Below the pieces are notes generated by a model that saw only the letters and a list, made by a program, of their open reading frames with translations, made no database searches and was not told the origin of the DNA. Source: Clitopilus passeckerianus (lineage: Eukaryota; Basidiomycota; Agaricomycetes; Agaricales; Entolomataceae). Taken from it: DNA of 64,000 nucleotides. Positions 46,383 to 57,571 of the stretch are shown in pieces. The stretch spans positions 372,001-436,000 of the forward strand of contig CALYLX010000143.1 in NCBI GenBank assembly GCA_944990035.1, in the 5' to 3' direction. A program made the position numbers and the translations under genes. Within the stretch, counting starts at the first letter, position 1. Every line of letters begins with the position of its first letter.

Positions 46383-48185
46383 GTGCGACTCATCACCGAA
46401 CCACCACGATGCAACATAAATTGGCTTGCTTTTCCGACTGCTATCAGCACGATTCCTCCTCTGGCCCCCCATAATCTTCCCACGTACCCAACCCTCAGTT
46501 CCTATTCCTACTTCGAAAGACTCAAGTCCAACGCTGCTCTTTCCACGGCTGAAATCCAGCAGGCGAAACAGCTGATTGGTTGGCTACAAGGGAAGAACTC
46601 TGCAATCGAGAAAGAGATATCCACATCTTTGAAGGTCGTAGACACATTGCTGAAGAAACATAGCGACGTTCAGCGGCAGTTGGATCAATGGCGTGCATTG
46701 ACATCGCCCTTCTGTCGTGTTCCTCCGGAGGTGCTACGCATCATATTCCTCCATTGCCTCCCCGAGGAGGGAAATGCGGCAGTGAGCTCCAAAGAGGCCC
46801 CTATGCTTCTAGGAAGAGTGTGCAGCGCCTGGAGAAAGGCAGCTTGGTCCACCCCAGAACTGTGGGCATCGGTCCATATAGTGGTTCCCGATCTCGACGA
46901 CATTCCTCCAGATGATACCGACTCTGCGCTGGATAGTTATGAGGCCAATTTAGCGGATTGGTTGTCCCGGTCTCGTAACCGTCCGCTCTCTATCTCTATG
47001 ATAGACAATAGCATCCTCAGCATCGACGGGACAGACAACTATTGCCAGGAACAATTAGCAGCTCACGTCCTGGGCATGATAACCGCACATTCATCGCGTT
47101 GGAAGGATGTCAGGCTCAAGCTACCCATTGAGATCATCTCATGGTACCTCCACCCCGTTAATCTTCCCCTCCTTGAGACCCTGATAATCCAGGTCACGAA
47201 TCATGGGGGTCGTCGATCCCCCGAGACACCATATGGAGACATTGTTCACCCAATTTTCGAAACCCCGTCACTCCGCCGACTATCTCTCGCGGACCTCAGC
47301 CTCGTCAGTGGAGGACCGATCCCGGCCAATTGGTCGCACCTTACGAAATTGTCGCTGGGAGGGCCTACGGGTTATCCTAGTAACAGGTTGGTGACTCCAC
47401 AGATGGCGTTAACCTTCTTGAATCTCTGTCGCCGGCTCGAAGCATGCGCATTGCACCTAACCAGCCCAAACGGCCAATATGTCAATTCGGAGGTTGTCAA
47501 GCTACCCTGGCTCCTCAGCTTGTCAGTAGCGGTAGAAGATGACCCTGGGCTTCCCGCCGTCACTAGCAGTTCTCGAGAGCACTCATTAACAGCCTTCTTT
47601 AACACAATTCGCACCCCACAACTTCAGTCATTCGCGTATACATCACCCATTTCGAAGACATCGCTTCCTTTCATCCAGCTTCTCCAACGTTCAAGTCGAT
47701 TGAGGACCCTCAAGCTCTTTATCGGCGTATCCCCGTCTGTCCAGCTGTCACAGATCCTAGCTATGTGCAGTGAAGTTACGGAGCTGCACTTGTCATCGGC
47801 AGCTTCGAGGCAGATTCTTCCAGTCCTGAACTATGTCCTCTCCAATGGACAGCCCATCTGCCCTCGCCTCGAGATTCTTCGACTCGATTGCGATTCTCCC
47901 CTAGGAGCTGCCCGCAGCGGTGATAACGCCTCATCACAAGACCACCCGCAGAGGAGTGAACGATACCTGCAAAAATTGGAGGAGAAGGCAAGGGTGAAAG
48001 ACTGTCTAGACAGGACAGAATTCCTTTGGGGCAGACTGAGGCCTAATTATGATGGCAATCATGACCCTCTCCTCGGCCGGTTGCGACTCATTGAACTGCG
48101 GTTACGCCAAAGACATCGAGCAAAGTGGTTAGAAGGGCTGGCCCCATTGCTAGAGGAAGGCTTACAGGTCAGCTTCAAAGAGTGA
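46383..48185 (+). CDS. F-box/LRR-type protein 2 (start unresolved)
   Basis: Tandem paralogue of 44408-46075. The frame is open from 46380 to the stop at 48183-48185: coiled coil (LSTAEIQQAKQLIGWLQGKN...), F-box-like PFCRVPPEVLRIIFLHCLPE, VCSAWRKAAWSTPELWASVH, LRR region (NLPLLETLIIQV, SPSLRRLSLAD-like TPSLRRLSLADLSLVSG, TELHLSSAASRQILPVLN), C-terminal block LRLIELRLRQRHRAKWLEGL ... LEEGLQVSFKE. There is no in-frame ATG between the upstream stop at 46377-46379 and 46803, which lies inside the F-box. ATGs at 46376 and 46409 are out of frame. Either a short 5' exon is missing from this reading or the start has been lost. Confidence 0.7.
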   Translation: MRLITEPPRCNINWLAFPTAISTIPPLAPHNLPTYPTLSSYSYFERLKSNAALSTAEIQQAKQLIGWLQGKNSAIEKEISTSLKVVDTLLKKHSDVQRQLDQWRALTSPFCRVPPEVLRIIFLHCLPEEGNAAVSSKEAPMLLGRVCSAWRKAAWSTPELWASVHIVVPDLDDIPPDDTDSALDSYEANLADWLSRSRNRPLSISMIDNSILSIDGTDNYCQEQLAAHVLGMITAHSSRWKDVRLKLPIEIISWYLHPVNLPLLETLIIQVTNHGGRRSPETPYGDIVHPIFETPSLRRLSLADLSLVSGGPIPANWSHLTKLSLGGPTGYPSNRLVTPQMALTFLNLCRRLEACALHLTSPNGQYVNSEVVKLPWLLSLSVAVEDDPGLPAVTSSSREHSLTAFFNTIRTPQLQSFAYTSPISKTSLPFIQLLQRSSRLRTLKLFIGVSPSVQLSQILAMCSEVTELHLSSAASRQILPVLNYVLSNGQPICPRLEILRLDCDSPLGAARSGDNASSQDHPQRSERYLQKLEEKARVKDCLDRTEFLWGRLRPNYDGNHDPLLGRLRLIELRLRQRHRAKWLEGLAPLLEEGLQVSFKE

Positions 48186-48619
48186 TGGTGCCGACGCCGA
48201 TTTCGATGGAATGGATCAGAGAGGGAACCGTTTGCACCAAGGGCCTCGATGATACTGAGCGCACTCGGAGGCGTGACGGATAGTGATCCACCATTTGGTC
48301 AATTTGCAAGTTACAAGCGATAGATATATTTCTTCACGAAGTTTTGATTACTAGTATTCTGTTCTTCCAGCACAAATATTGTTTCTAAACTCTATTCGAA
48401 TGAAATTCCTTTCTCGACAATTACAGCTAAAGAAAAACCTCTTACAATACGTTAATGCGTCTGGGCTCATTTACTTCACCTTTCACGGAAATCACCGAAA
48501 GTATTGGTCAATGCGGACATGCACACCTTTCCTGAACCAGGTTCATAATCGATATCCCACATCACGCTCACAGATTCCTCTATCTTCAACTCCCAGTCCC
48601 TGCATCTGAAAGACAAATC

Positions 48620-50427
48620 ATGCGCGACGACGACGTCGACGTCGATGAGAAGCTGCGTATGCTCACGAAGGAAAACCGAGACCTTCGCCAGGCTTTGATT
48701 AGACTAGAGCAGAAAGTCTCCCTGCTTGCTCAAGACATGGGCGTCGTCAACCAGCGGCAGAGAGCCGCGCAGGCATCAGATACATGCGGCCGAAATCGGG
48801 CAATGCGTCTGCCACAGCTTCCTCTGGAAGTGCTCCGCTTCATCTTTACATTCTGCCTTCCCATCGAAGGCAATGCGGTCCTCAGCCCTCATGAACCACC
48901 CCTTCTCCTTGGTCGAGTTTGTAAACTATGGCGTAATCTTGCCTGGTCCACCCCTGAACTCTGGGACTCCCTTCACATCGTTGTTCCTAACTTGGATTAT
49001 GATGCCTTTGAGCATGAACCCTCAAAATGGGATGGTTACATCGAAGCGATTGGGAGTTGGTTGAAGTGCTCGGGCACAAGGCCTCTATCCTTGTCACTCG
49101 TAGATGACAACCCTTTATACTTTGTTGATGAACATCCATGTTTAGAGCTGGTTGAGAAGGTTGTCGAGCAGATCTCCGAACAATCGACTCGTTGGCAACA
49201 CCTAAGGGTCCAGTTGCGTGGAAGGGATATGAAGTCGTATTTGAATATCTTCCCCGCAGAGCTTCCGAACCTTGAAACGTTTGCCTTCCGTACTCTGGAT
49301 GAGAGCATCGCATTTCCGCGCGATGACTTCGATTATACTCATGCAAATACCGGCTTTCATCCAATTACCACATCCCCTTCCCTTCGAAATCTGTGGCTAG
49401 GTGACGCGTCGCTACTTGGAATCTACCACGCCGAAGGTCTTACAAGGCTAGCTCATTCCAACCTTGTTGAGCTCTCTCTCGGAGACGAATCTCGGACGAC
49501 AAGATCCTCTGTGCTCAAGATAGCTGATGTAGTATCAATCCTAACACAATTGCAAGGCGGTCAGTTAAAAACTTGTCGGCTGGTCTTGAAAGGGCCCACA
49601 CCGGACTCGTTTTATCGACCCCCTTCACACGGATCACTCTCCCCTCACTTCGAGATTTTGCCATTGCTGTAATTATGAATGAGCCAGCATATCCCGAGCA
49701 GGAGATGGATGACGCGGCGCTGGAGTGGGATCTCTTCCCATTGCTTTGCTTCCCTGCACTTCGCTCATTCGAGCACAAGCTGCGAGTGGCTGCGTCCACA
49801 TTCCCCTTCTTACCCCTCCTTCAAAACACGCACCAACTTGAGACACTCAAATTATATACTTCTACTTACTCAGAGCCGTTCGAGCGCTTGCTTGAGCTCG
49901 ATGCTGATATCAAAGAATTGCACCTTTCAGCGGAACTCTCGGCAGATTTCATGGACCTCGGCGAGACAGCTTTCCCAAATTTGGAAATTCTTCGACTCGA
50001 TTGTTGCCCCCCGGTTGATAGAACACAGCTCTTATGGGATATCGATAGGGCCAGGAACCAAGGAAGAGAGGAAGAATGGGAAGACGTCATAATGTCGACT
50101 CCCGAGCAGACCTTGAGGAGGCTCGTTGAGCAGAAACGATACAGCATCCTGGACACAACCGTTGCCTTTATCCAAAATCGATACTGGCCCGACGGATCTC
50201 GGTGCGAGTCGGACGGCCAGAGCGTCATACATCGCCATTCGCCGTTGCGCACCGTCGATTTTCGACTCAACGAACGACTTCGGGCGAAAGCTCTAGCTAA
50301 GCTAGCACCGGTCATTGAAGACGGGTTAACCGTTTCCTTCAGGGAGGACTATTTCAACATCCTTCCCCCTCCAAGTTATTCATTTTCGGCAGCACAGTCA
50401 TGGAATGTTTCCCCCGACAGCTACTAG
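48620..50427 (+). CDS. F-box/LRR-type protein 3 (frame break in LRR region)
   Basis: Third tandem paralogue. ATG 48620 opens MRDDDVDVDEKLRMLTKENR, a coiled coil, then F-box-like LPQLPLEVLRFIFTFCLPIE and VCKLWRNLAWSTPELWDSLH. The LRR region continues to LKTCRLVLKGPTPDSF, after which this frame runs into a stop at 49670-49672. The homologous continuation (TRITLPSLRDFAIAVIMNEP ... TLKLYTSTYSEPFERLLELD ... LRTVDFRLNERLRAKALAKL) is in another frame up to the stop at 50425-50427. No GT-AG pair with the right phase bridges the two, so one base appears lost (or two gained) at about 49600-49640. Pseudogene, sequencing error or an unusual intron are all possible. Confidence 0.65.
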
Positions 50428-51127
50428 CTACCTAGGGGGTACAGAGCAGATCCGTCCCTTGATACATGACGGCCCGGAACGACAAATCTCAAACCACCAT
50501 GTTTACGGGCCGCTTGGAACATAAAACGGTAGTCGGTAGTCTAATGTAGATACCTTGCAGCTGTTGAATATTGGCTGAATATAATCTTGAATCATGTGTG
50601 TCCCGTATTGATGCTACTTGGCCAGAGCGGCTCTGCTGGGATACCAATCTTGCCTGAGGCTGGGTTGTTATGGAATGGCTAACAGAATATATTTGAAGCT
50701 CCTCAAGGGCTCTCTTAGAGAGCTCGAATTGACCCGGCATACAAAGAAAAGTATCGATGAATGTCAGCAACATAATCTCTTTGAATCTGATTTCCTTTGT
50801 CCATTGGTAGATGTGTCATAAAAGAACCCCCCGATTATCGGAGTCTATTCTGATTTCTGCCACTTCAGAAGTGAACTAATTCGACCTCGCAGCTGGAGTT
50901 GTAGCGAGGAGTGTGCATGCCCTCAAGCTGAGTTGCGGGATTTCGGACGAAGAATCGACGGAATTGGGGTCCGGAACAAGGTCGCCGAACCCTAATTCGG
51001 GGTCAAGAGTCACGCTGTTCAGGGCTGGCTCTTACAATCCCTGGCCTAACACATTCGGTCAACTTGAACCACATTTTTTACGCGTCAAACACTCAACTCA
51101 CCGTTGTCGACACCGCCAACACGTCCC
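50428..51127. other. Interval upstream of EB1
   Basis: No supported gene. Expected to hold the 3' UTR of F-box gene 3 and the EB1 promoter; no clear TATA box or repeat seen. Confidence 0.3.
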
Positions 51128-52225
51128 ATGGCTGGAGCTTCACGAACAGAACTATTAGGATGGCTGAATGAGCTCTTACAGCTCAACTACACCAAAGTCG
51201 AGCAGTGTGGCTCTGGCGCTGCTTATTGCCAGATTTTGGACTCGATTTATGGTACGTCGCTATGATCGGGGTGGTGCTGTTGCACGCCTATGTGTATTGG
51301 TATAAACTGGTACTGATGATGCTACTTGTTGGACAGGCGATGTTCCTATGTCTCGCGTGAAGATGAACGCTAAACACGAATACGAATATGTGCAAAACTT
51401 CAAGGTCCTGCAGAACATATTCAAGTCTCACAAGATCGATAAGGTTTGTATCTAACGTCACCTCTTTTGATACTTAACTTAACCTGTTTGTAGCCCATAC
51501 CCGTAGAGAAGCTCATAAAGTGCAAAATGCAGTACGCCACACTTTCTGACCCACCTCTCTGTTACGCTTCCTGACCAATCACCTTTTCTTTCTTTTGTTT
51601 CTTCTTCTACCCTAATCAGAGACAACCTTGAATTCCTCCAATGGATTCGCAAATTCTGGGACGGCAACTACGGCGGGCAGGGATACGATGCCGTCGCACG
51701 ACGAAAAGGGGCACCCGCCGATCCTCCTGCCACAGTCGCACCTATCAGTGCGGGGCGTTCTGCTGGAGGCCTAGGTGTCGGAGCTGGAGGTGCCAGGGCG
51801 GGAGGCCGGACGCCTATCGGTGGACATCGGTCGGGATCGGCAGCCAGTAATGAGACTGTCATACATTTGCAGAAACAGGTGCAGGAGATGAGTGGGCATT
51901 TGGAGGCGTTGGAGAAGGAGAGGGATTTTTATTTCGAGAAGGTAAAATTCCTCATTTGTTGGACGTGATGGTTTTGCTCACGTCGCTTGTAGCTGAGAGA
52001 GATCGAGATTATGGTTCAACAACAGCTGGAGGCGTTAGAAGCTGACGGCAAAGAAGACCCAGTCCTTAAAGACATCCAACGAGTTCTGTATATGACCGAG
52101 GTTTGTCCCCTTACTCATTTCCATGTAACTTCTATACTTATTTCATCCCCGCTCTGGGTGCTCAGGAAGGATTTGAGGTACCCGAAGGAGGAGAGGCAGC
52201 GGTGGATGAGGAAGAGACCTTCTAG
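51128..52225 (+). CDS. BIM1: EB1-family microtubule plus-end protein
   Basis: Binds growing microtubule plus ends and recruits partners to them (Bim1 in budding yeast, Mal3 in fission yeast). ATG 51128 gives MAGASRTELLGWLNELLQLN, the calponin-homology domain, continuing YTKVEQCGSGAAYCQILDSI and NFKVLQNIFKSHKIDKPIPV to FLQWIRKFWDGNYGGQGYDA. A Gly/Ala/Ser-rich linker follows, then the dimerising coiled coil VIHLQKQVQEMSGHLEALEK and EB1 motif RDFYFEKLREIEIMVQQQLE. The last exon gives EGFEVPEGGEAAVDEEETF, an acidic end whose terminal Glu-Glu-Thr-Phe resembles the EEY/F motif read by CAP-Gly proteins. Six or seven short exons, all in frame. Confidence 0.92.
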
Positions 52226-52625
52226 ATTTCGGCTGTATTCATATGTCATCTACGAACGCTCCCTTTACTATCGATACCGCTACCAATATACACCTACTCT
52301 ACCCTCACTCGTTTATTACAGTCTTTCATCGATCTACCTGTTTTTCACCGGAATCTCATGTTTTTGCGGAACATCAACTCAATTCCAGCCTGCAAGGCGT
52401 ACCGGGAGAACACTCGTCAGTTCGAATTTGCGACATAAGAAAACATCATCGTAATACACTAATATACACGAAAGCTTAAGTACAGGTATAAAAATACAAA
52501 TCGTTTCAAATATCGTAACTGCTAAATAAATGGGTATAGATAGTCCATAATGATAATGTATATGCTCTAAAATCCCTCCATGCAAATCATAAAAAAGCAA
52601 AGCAAGTCCTTGACCTTGAAGGGCC
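52226..52625. other. Convergent 3' interval EB1/MFS
   Basis: Short AT-rich stretch (52440-52600) between two convergent genes; holds their 3' UTRs only. Confidence 0.4.
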
Positions 52626-54433
52626 TTAGACTTTAACAAGTAATTCCCGCGACATGGTCAACCTTGACCAGAGGATGATGAAAGACCCGACGACCATGGT
52701 GGCTCCAGCGAAGCATATCAGCCCGATGAAGTTGCCGTTTGCTCGGGAGAGGAGGAAGCCTGCAATTGGACCGCCGAGGAGTGCCCTGTGGAGGAAGAGT
52801 GGTTAGCACAGGTACCACCGAGATCTGAATGGATGGTGATGGAGGGGAAGTCGAACGACAGGTAGGGGGTTATCACCGTCGTACGTCCTTGTCATTGGGC
52901 GTGATGAATGACCGTCGGCGACCACGCATGGTGCACCGTTTTGGAAGTAAGGAGGAGAATACTCACGGGAATGAAATAAAACTATACAACACCCCAATCC
53001 TAATGCCAATACTCTCCACCTGCGATATTTGCATCACGCAGGGCGTGATCACACTTATGAACGCCCCAGAGAAGAATCCGTACACCACAGCGAACAGCAT
53101 CACTGCCACGAACGTCTTGGTGAACATCCAGAAAAGGAGGCAGGAGAGGCCTGCGAGGAAGGCGGAGGGGATGATGGTGTTGAACCTGCCTAGGAGGTCG
53201 GAGATGTAAGCGGGGGCGATGCGCCCGAGGATGCTGCCTGCGTTGAGGACGGCTAGGACGTAGAATGTTTGTGAGGAGGGGATGGAGAGGGTGAGGGAGT
53301 AGGATTCGATGTAGAAGAATGGGATGAAGAATCCTAGACAGAAAAAATGAGCTCGTGTTGAAAGCAGTGCGTTGGGTTGAGACGTACCGAAAGCTACCAG
53401 TCCGCTGCCGACTGTCAACAGGATGTATCGCATGTCAGTGAAGGTGCTCAGTGAAAGGTTGACAGCTGCTGCCTTCTTCGGCATCGGACGTCGTGACACC
53501 AGGAGGACTGATGTCAAGCATCCGGCGAGCGCGATAAAACCCGCAATGCGAACACTCCAGCCAAAGCCCACTCGCACAAAGAGCCGCTGAAGGAGGATGG
53601 GGAACACTACGCCGCCTGCAATAATGTAAGCTGACAGAAAAGTGGAAGATAATGTGATATGTTCTTACCAGCACTAGATCCTGCCATTGCGATACCCGTG
53701 GCTGTAGCACGATACTTTCCGAAGTAGGTAGCTATGCTTGATAATGAAGGGTAAAAACTAACCAGGCTCGATTAGAAACTCTATTCCTCCGTCATGGAGA
53801 TGAATGCACTTACAGGAGCCCAACGCCGAGGCCGAACAGGAGTCCTTGCGCCAATACGTATTCCCAGTATGACTTGCAAATGCTAGTCATCATGATCGCG
53901 AAGACATGCACAATAGTTCCAGCAAGCATGAGCCACCTAGGACCAAACTTGTCATACAGGCGACCAATGAAACCGCCCTATATCACGATATCACTGTCAG
54001 TGATAAGCAAGAAAGAAGTGCGAGGTAAACTTACCGAGAAAAAGAAGGTCCAGATCTGAAGTCCACCAATCCAAGAGATCGTTGAGGGTGGCAAGTGGCT
54101 GAGCTGATTCTCAGCGTACCATGCCTGATACGTGCCGAACGCGTTCATATGACCAAATGAGAAGAACAACGCGAGGGAAGCTCCAATGACTGTCAAATTT
54201 CCCTTGAAACTCCACTCCTTCAACTCGTGTTCTGCAGGAACCTTTCCCTTCTCGGTGATATCGGAATCTTGTTCTGTTGAAGGAGCTGGAAGGGTTATGG
54301 AGGACTGGGTAAGGGTTCTTGAAGACATGGGATGGGCTGGGACACCGAGGGTGGCTCCAAGGCTGCTTGAGACGCTGAGCTGGTTTGTTATTTCAGTGGG
54401 AGGGCTAAGCTTCTCGTCGGTGGAGGTCGACAT
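52626..54433 (-). CDS. MFS transporter, monocarboxylate-permease type
   Basis: Major facilitator of the fungal MCT/Mch group, plasma or internal membrane, substrate unknown. ATG 54431-54433; about 75 cytosolic residues rich in Ser and Thr, then the first helix region KGNLTVIGASLALFFSFGHM followed by NAFGTYQAWY, a hallmark of this group. The middle exons have GGFIGRLYDKFGPRWLML and TGIAMAGSSAGGVVFPILLQ. The second half has FFIPFFYIESYSLTL, VLNAGSILGRIAPAYISDLL, the second MFS loop motif, and FVAVMLFAVVYGFFSGAFIS. The last exon ends IILWSRLTMSRELLVKV, stop 52626-52628. Six or so exons, twelve likely membrane helices, no damage seen. Confidence 0.87.
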
Positions 54434-55807
54434 GATGATGGGGGGTGTCGGGTTATCTGCTTAGCACCCGTTTGGAGAGAAGTCAGATATATGTGAGGGT
54501 GGGTAGCGAAGGGAGCTATGCATCTGTCCAAGGCAGGCATAGATTTACATGTGCCGTTGACATGACTCGTAGCGGTAGACATCCTTCTAACAAGGCATAA
54601 TGATGGATGCATGCACTGCCGTCAATCGCGGAAGACAGGCTCTTGACAGGCAAGCGATCTGCCAGGTTGCGTGAAAGGGGAATTGATATCGTTGATCCGT
54701 AGGCGACTGGCATGTCACAAGTTCACAGTCATGTACAAAGCACTGCCGCCTGCGTGCGGGCAGGGCTTAGCCTGGTAACCTGCCATATTTGGTGGTGATT
54801 GCGCGCCGGTGCCTACGGAGGCGCATGTACCGCCTAACTTGGCGGGATTGGCAGGGCAGGGTGACCCTTTGCCTCCAAGGGGTTTAATTTGGTGTTTCCT
54901 GTGGAAAGGTATGGAGCCATTAGTGGATGCAGATGATTGTACGCCACCACAAATCAGACGATACATTTGACGCTGGAGACGGTGGACTGGTCGCTGATTT
55001 CGAGAGCGTTCGTCTGGACAGAAATGATAGTAGTTTGATGAAGTCCTCGAGGAAGTGGCACAAGAAGTAGACATTCAGGTGGACGTCAAGCTTGAGCATT
55101 CTCTTCAAAACGTATGTTTGATTGAGGATGTCACTATATGTCGCTGCCAGATGGACGCAGGTAGCAAAGAGCAGCGCCTTCCCAAAGCGGTAAGTTTGTG
55201 TAGTTATTTGATGAGATCATCGTGCCCTACCAAATGGATAGAACCCGCCGCGCGCTGGTTACACAGCATGTTCTTGACAAGCTACGCAGGGCGACAAGTG
55301 GGCGGGAAGGGAGTGCAACAAAAGGCGGCCCCGAACCAGGCAAAGAGCTAGGAACAGTAGATCCAAGTCATAGTGACGACTGAGTACGCCACCACGACCA
55401 ATCTATCCACAGGGTCAATTTCCGATGAATATGGACTCTCAGGAATATTCAAACCTTCGGTAGATCCTTTACTGTGCTTTCCAGCCGTTTCTCGAGGTCA
55501 TCGGATGTACGCAAGACTTGTCTGAAAGCTAGGATCCGTTCCGTTCTGGTCGGTAGCGGGGTTGGATCTCAACTGCACTGTTCATACACCTTTTCGTGTG
55601 GTGCGCCACTGATAAAATATGGAGTCATCCCCCACGAACAAGCAATGCTTGACGTTTGATGCATTGAGAGCGGAGAGAGCCTAGAACAAGAAAAGCTAAG
55701 AATACAACGTAGAATCATTATGAAGAGTACACACAGTACACAATACTCGTTACTGTCCTAGAGAGATAAGAATGGAGGATATGAGGGTCCAAAAACGAAT
55801 GGGGCCC
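54434..55807. other. Interval with weak minus-strand ORF
   Basis: Frame 54715-55074 minus (119 codons, true ATG) begins MSTSCATSSRTSSNYYHF and ends in a Gly/Pro/Cys-containing stretch; no signal peptide or domain. Otherwise only short frames. Presumably the promoter of the MFS gene and the 3' UTR of the CCDC137-like gene. Confidence 0.2.
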
Positions 55808-56671
55808 TCAGCTTGCAGCGGAGGACCGTTGAGGCATCTCTTTCCGCTTGCTTTCCTTCAGCTCTCGGTATCGAGCGATAGCACGTTCCCTCTCCACCTC
55901 CATCATCTGTTTCTGCGCCATGGACAAGACGTCAGATTTCTTTGACTTGGTGGATGCTGTGAGTTTAGCAGCGCCTCGAGGTAGCTTCTTCAGCTCGGGT
56001 GGTGCTTGAACAACATCGTTGAGTCTCCGTGGGGCTGATGAGGAGTGTTTCGCAAAGTCCTTGATCTCTTTCTGAGAGGTCGAAGATTTCTCCTCCTCGT
56101 TCTTCGGTGCGTGACGTTTATGCGAAGGTGCGCCCTCCTCTTCCTCTTCTAAAGCTTTGTCTTTGCTCCCTTTTTTCGCGCCTTTGGTCGGAATCTGCTG
56201 TTTCTTTGCACTTCGGACAGTCGCATTTCCGGTTTGCACAGCTGCCTTGACCATTGGTCGCATATCGTCCTCTACACGCCTACATTCTCAAAGTGAGCGG
56301 CAGGGATCAAAAAAAAGGAGGACGAGCATACCTGTAGAAATGCTGTATTGATTCTCCAGGTTTGATGGTCAAGCCCTGGTTATCCTTCTTCGTTCCATCC
56401 TCGAGTTTTCTTCGTTTTCCTTCCGGTTGCTTGCCATCGTCGGCCTCCCTTTTCCTCTCGTTGTAGTCCTGCCTAATCTTTGCGGCGTTCAGGATGCGGG
56501 CAGCAGATTTTGGTATAGGTTCATCGCAGAGCGAGTGTTGCATCACAGGAGCCAGATCATTGCCTCTTGAAAGCGAATCTTTAAGTTATGGGAGTAGAAC
56601 GGAAACGAGCTTGCTCACTGCTGTTTCTTCGCGGTGTCTCTTACAGACTTCTTTGCTCGTTTATGAGGCAT
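55808..56671 (-). CDS. CCDC137-like nucleolar/ribosome-biogenesis protein
   Basis: Small basic, lysine-rich protein of a family found across fungi and animals (CCDC137-like), thought to be nucleolar. Three exons. ATG 56669-56671 gives MPHKRAKKSVRDTAKKQQ; exon 2 gives GNDLAPVMQHSLCDEPIPKS, AARILNAAKIRQDYNERKRE and LTIKPGESIQHFYR; exon 3 gives RVEDDMRPMVKAAVQTGNAT, a charged low-complexity stretch with EEEEEG, then the conserved block RRLNDVVQAPPELKKLPRGA and VLSMAQKQMMEVERERAIAR. About 250 residues. Intron edges are GTGAGC...TTCAAG and GTATGC...TAG and keep frame. Assignment rests on the IKPGES and QAPPELKKLPRG motifs. Confidence 0.75.
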
Positions 56672-57571
56672 ACTGGTGACCAATCTCGAAATAGAAAACT
56701 TTCCGTCAAGCCATTGACTTCTGTGGCTATACGTCGTATTTGGCAATCCCTGGAAGACCAAATACAGGCTCAAATCGGACTACGGTCCGAGCTGGCGGTC
56801 CGAACCTTGACAACCACATTCAACTTCAAGTCCTCGCTGCCTGTCGCGTTCCCGAATCTTGCCCAGCCCACTTACGCCCTTCCCGGGGGGAAATAACTTG
56901 CCGCTAGTTGACTTCCTCGACCATATGAGCCCAATAACAGCTACGTAGCCATTTTGGCCCTTTGATTCATACCACCTCACCAATACCTCATGCCTGCTGC
57001 GACACCGTTGATGACCATAAGCACACCCTCACACCCTTGAGCTCGATTGGAACGGAGATGGATAAGATATGTCATACGCAGCCGTTATCTCTCGCCACTC
57101 TTGCGTTCTTCGAGCTTCGAGCCTTGTCAGTGACTTCGGAATCATCAGCTGACTGATCCTCAAGCATGGATTGGCGGCCTTGACGCGGGCTTGACAGCTA
57201 TCGAACCAGATCAACTTATGTTCCGTCGACCAGAAGTCAAGACGAGGAGGGGTGCACAGCAGTACTGCAGCAGTCGTGTCGAGTACCGCGTAGGTGATCC
57301 ATATGTTCATTGCATCATGCGGAAGCAGTGGAGATCGTCGTAATGGATGTTACCACAAGGTATGCAATTTAAAAATATCTTCTATCAGCCATCAACTCAC
57401 TTCCTACATCCAGCAAGCATTGACAACCGCATGGAAGTTGACTTCTACAGACGGAAGGGATGGATGTGTTGTACCCGGACTGCTTCCAGGGAGATAAGCA
57501 CCTTCCGTCACGGCTTTTCAACAATGATAAATTGGAGCGAACGAGGCTGACGGTCTACAACGGGATCCATC
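56672..57571. other. Interval upstream of carboxypeptidase
   Basis: Divergent promoter space of the CCDC137-like gene and the carboxypeptidase. Short frames on both strands show no motif. Nothing else seen. Confidence 0.3.
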
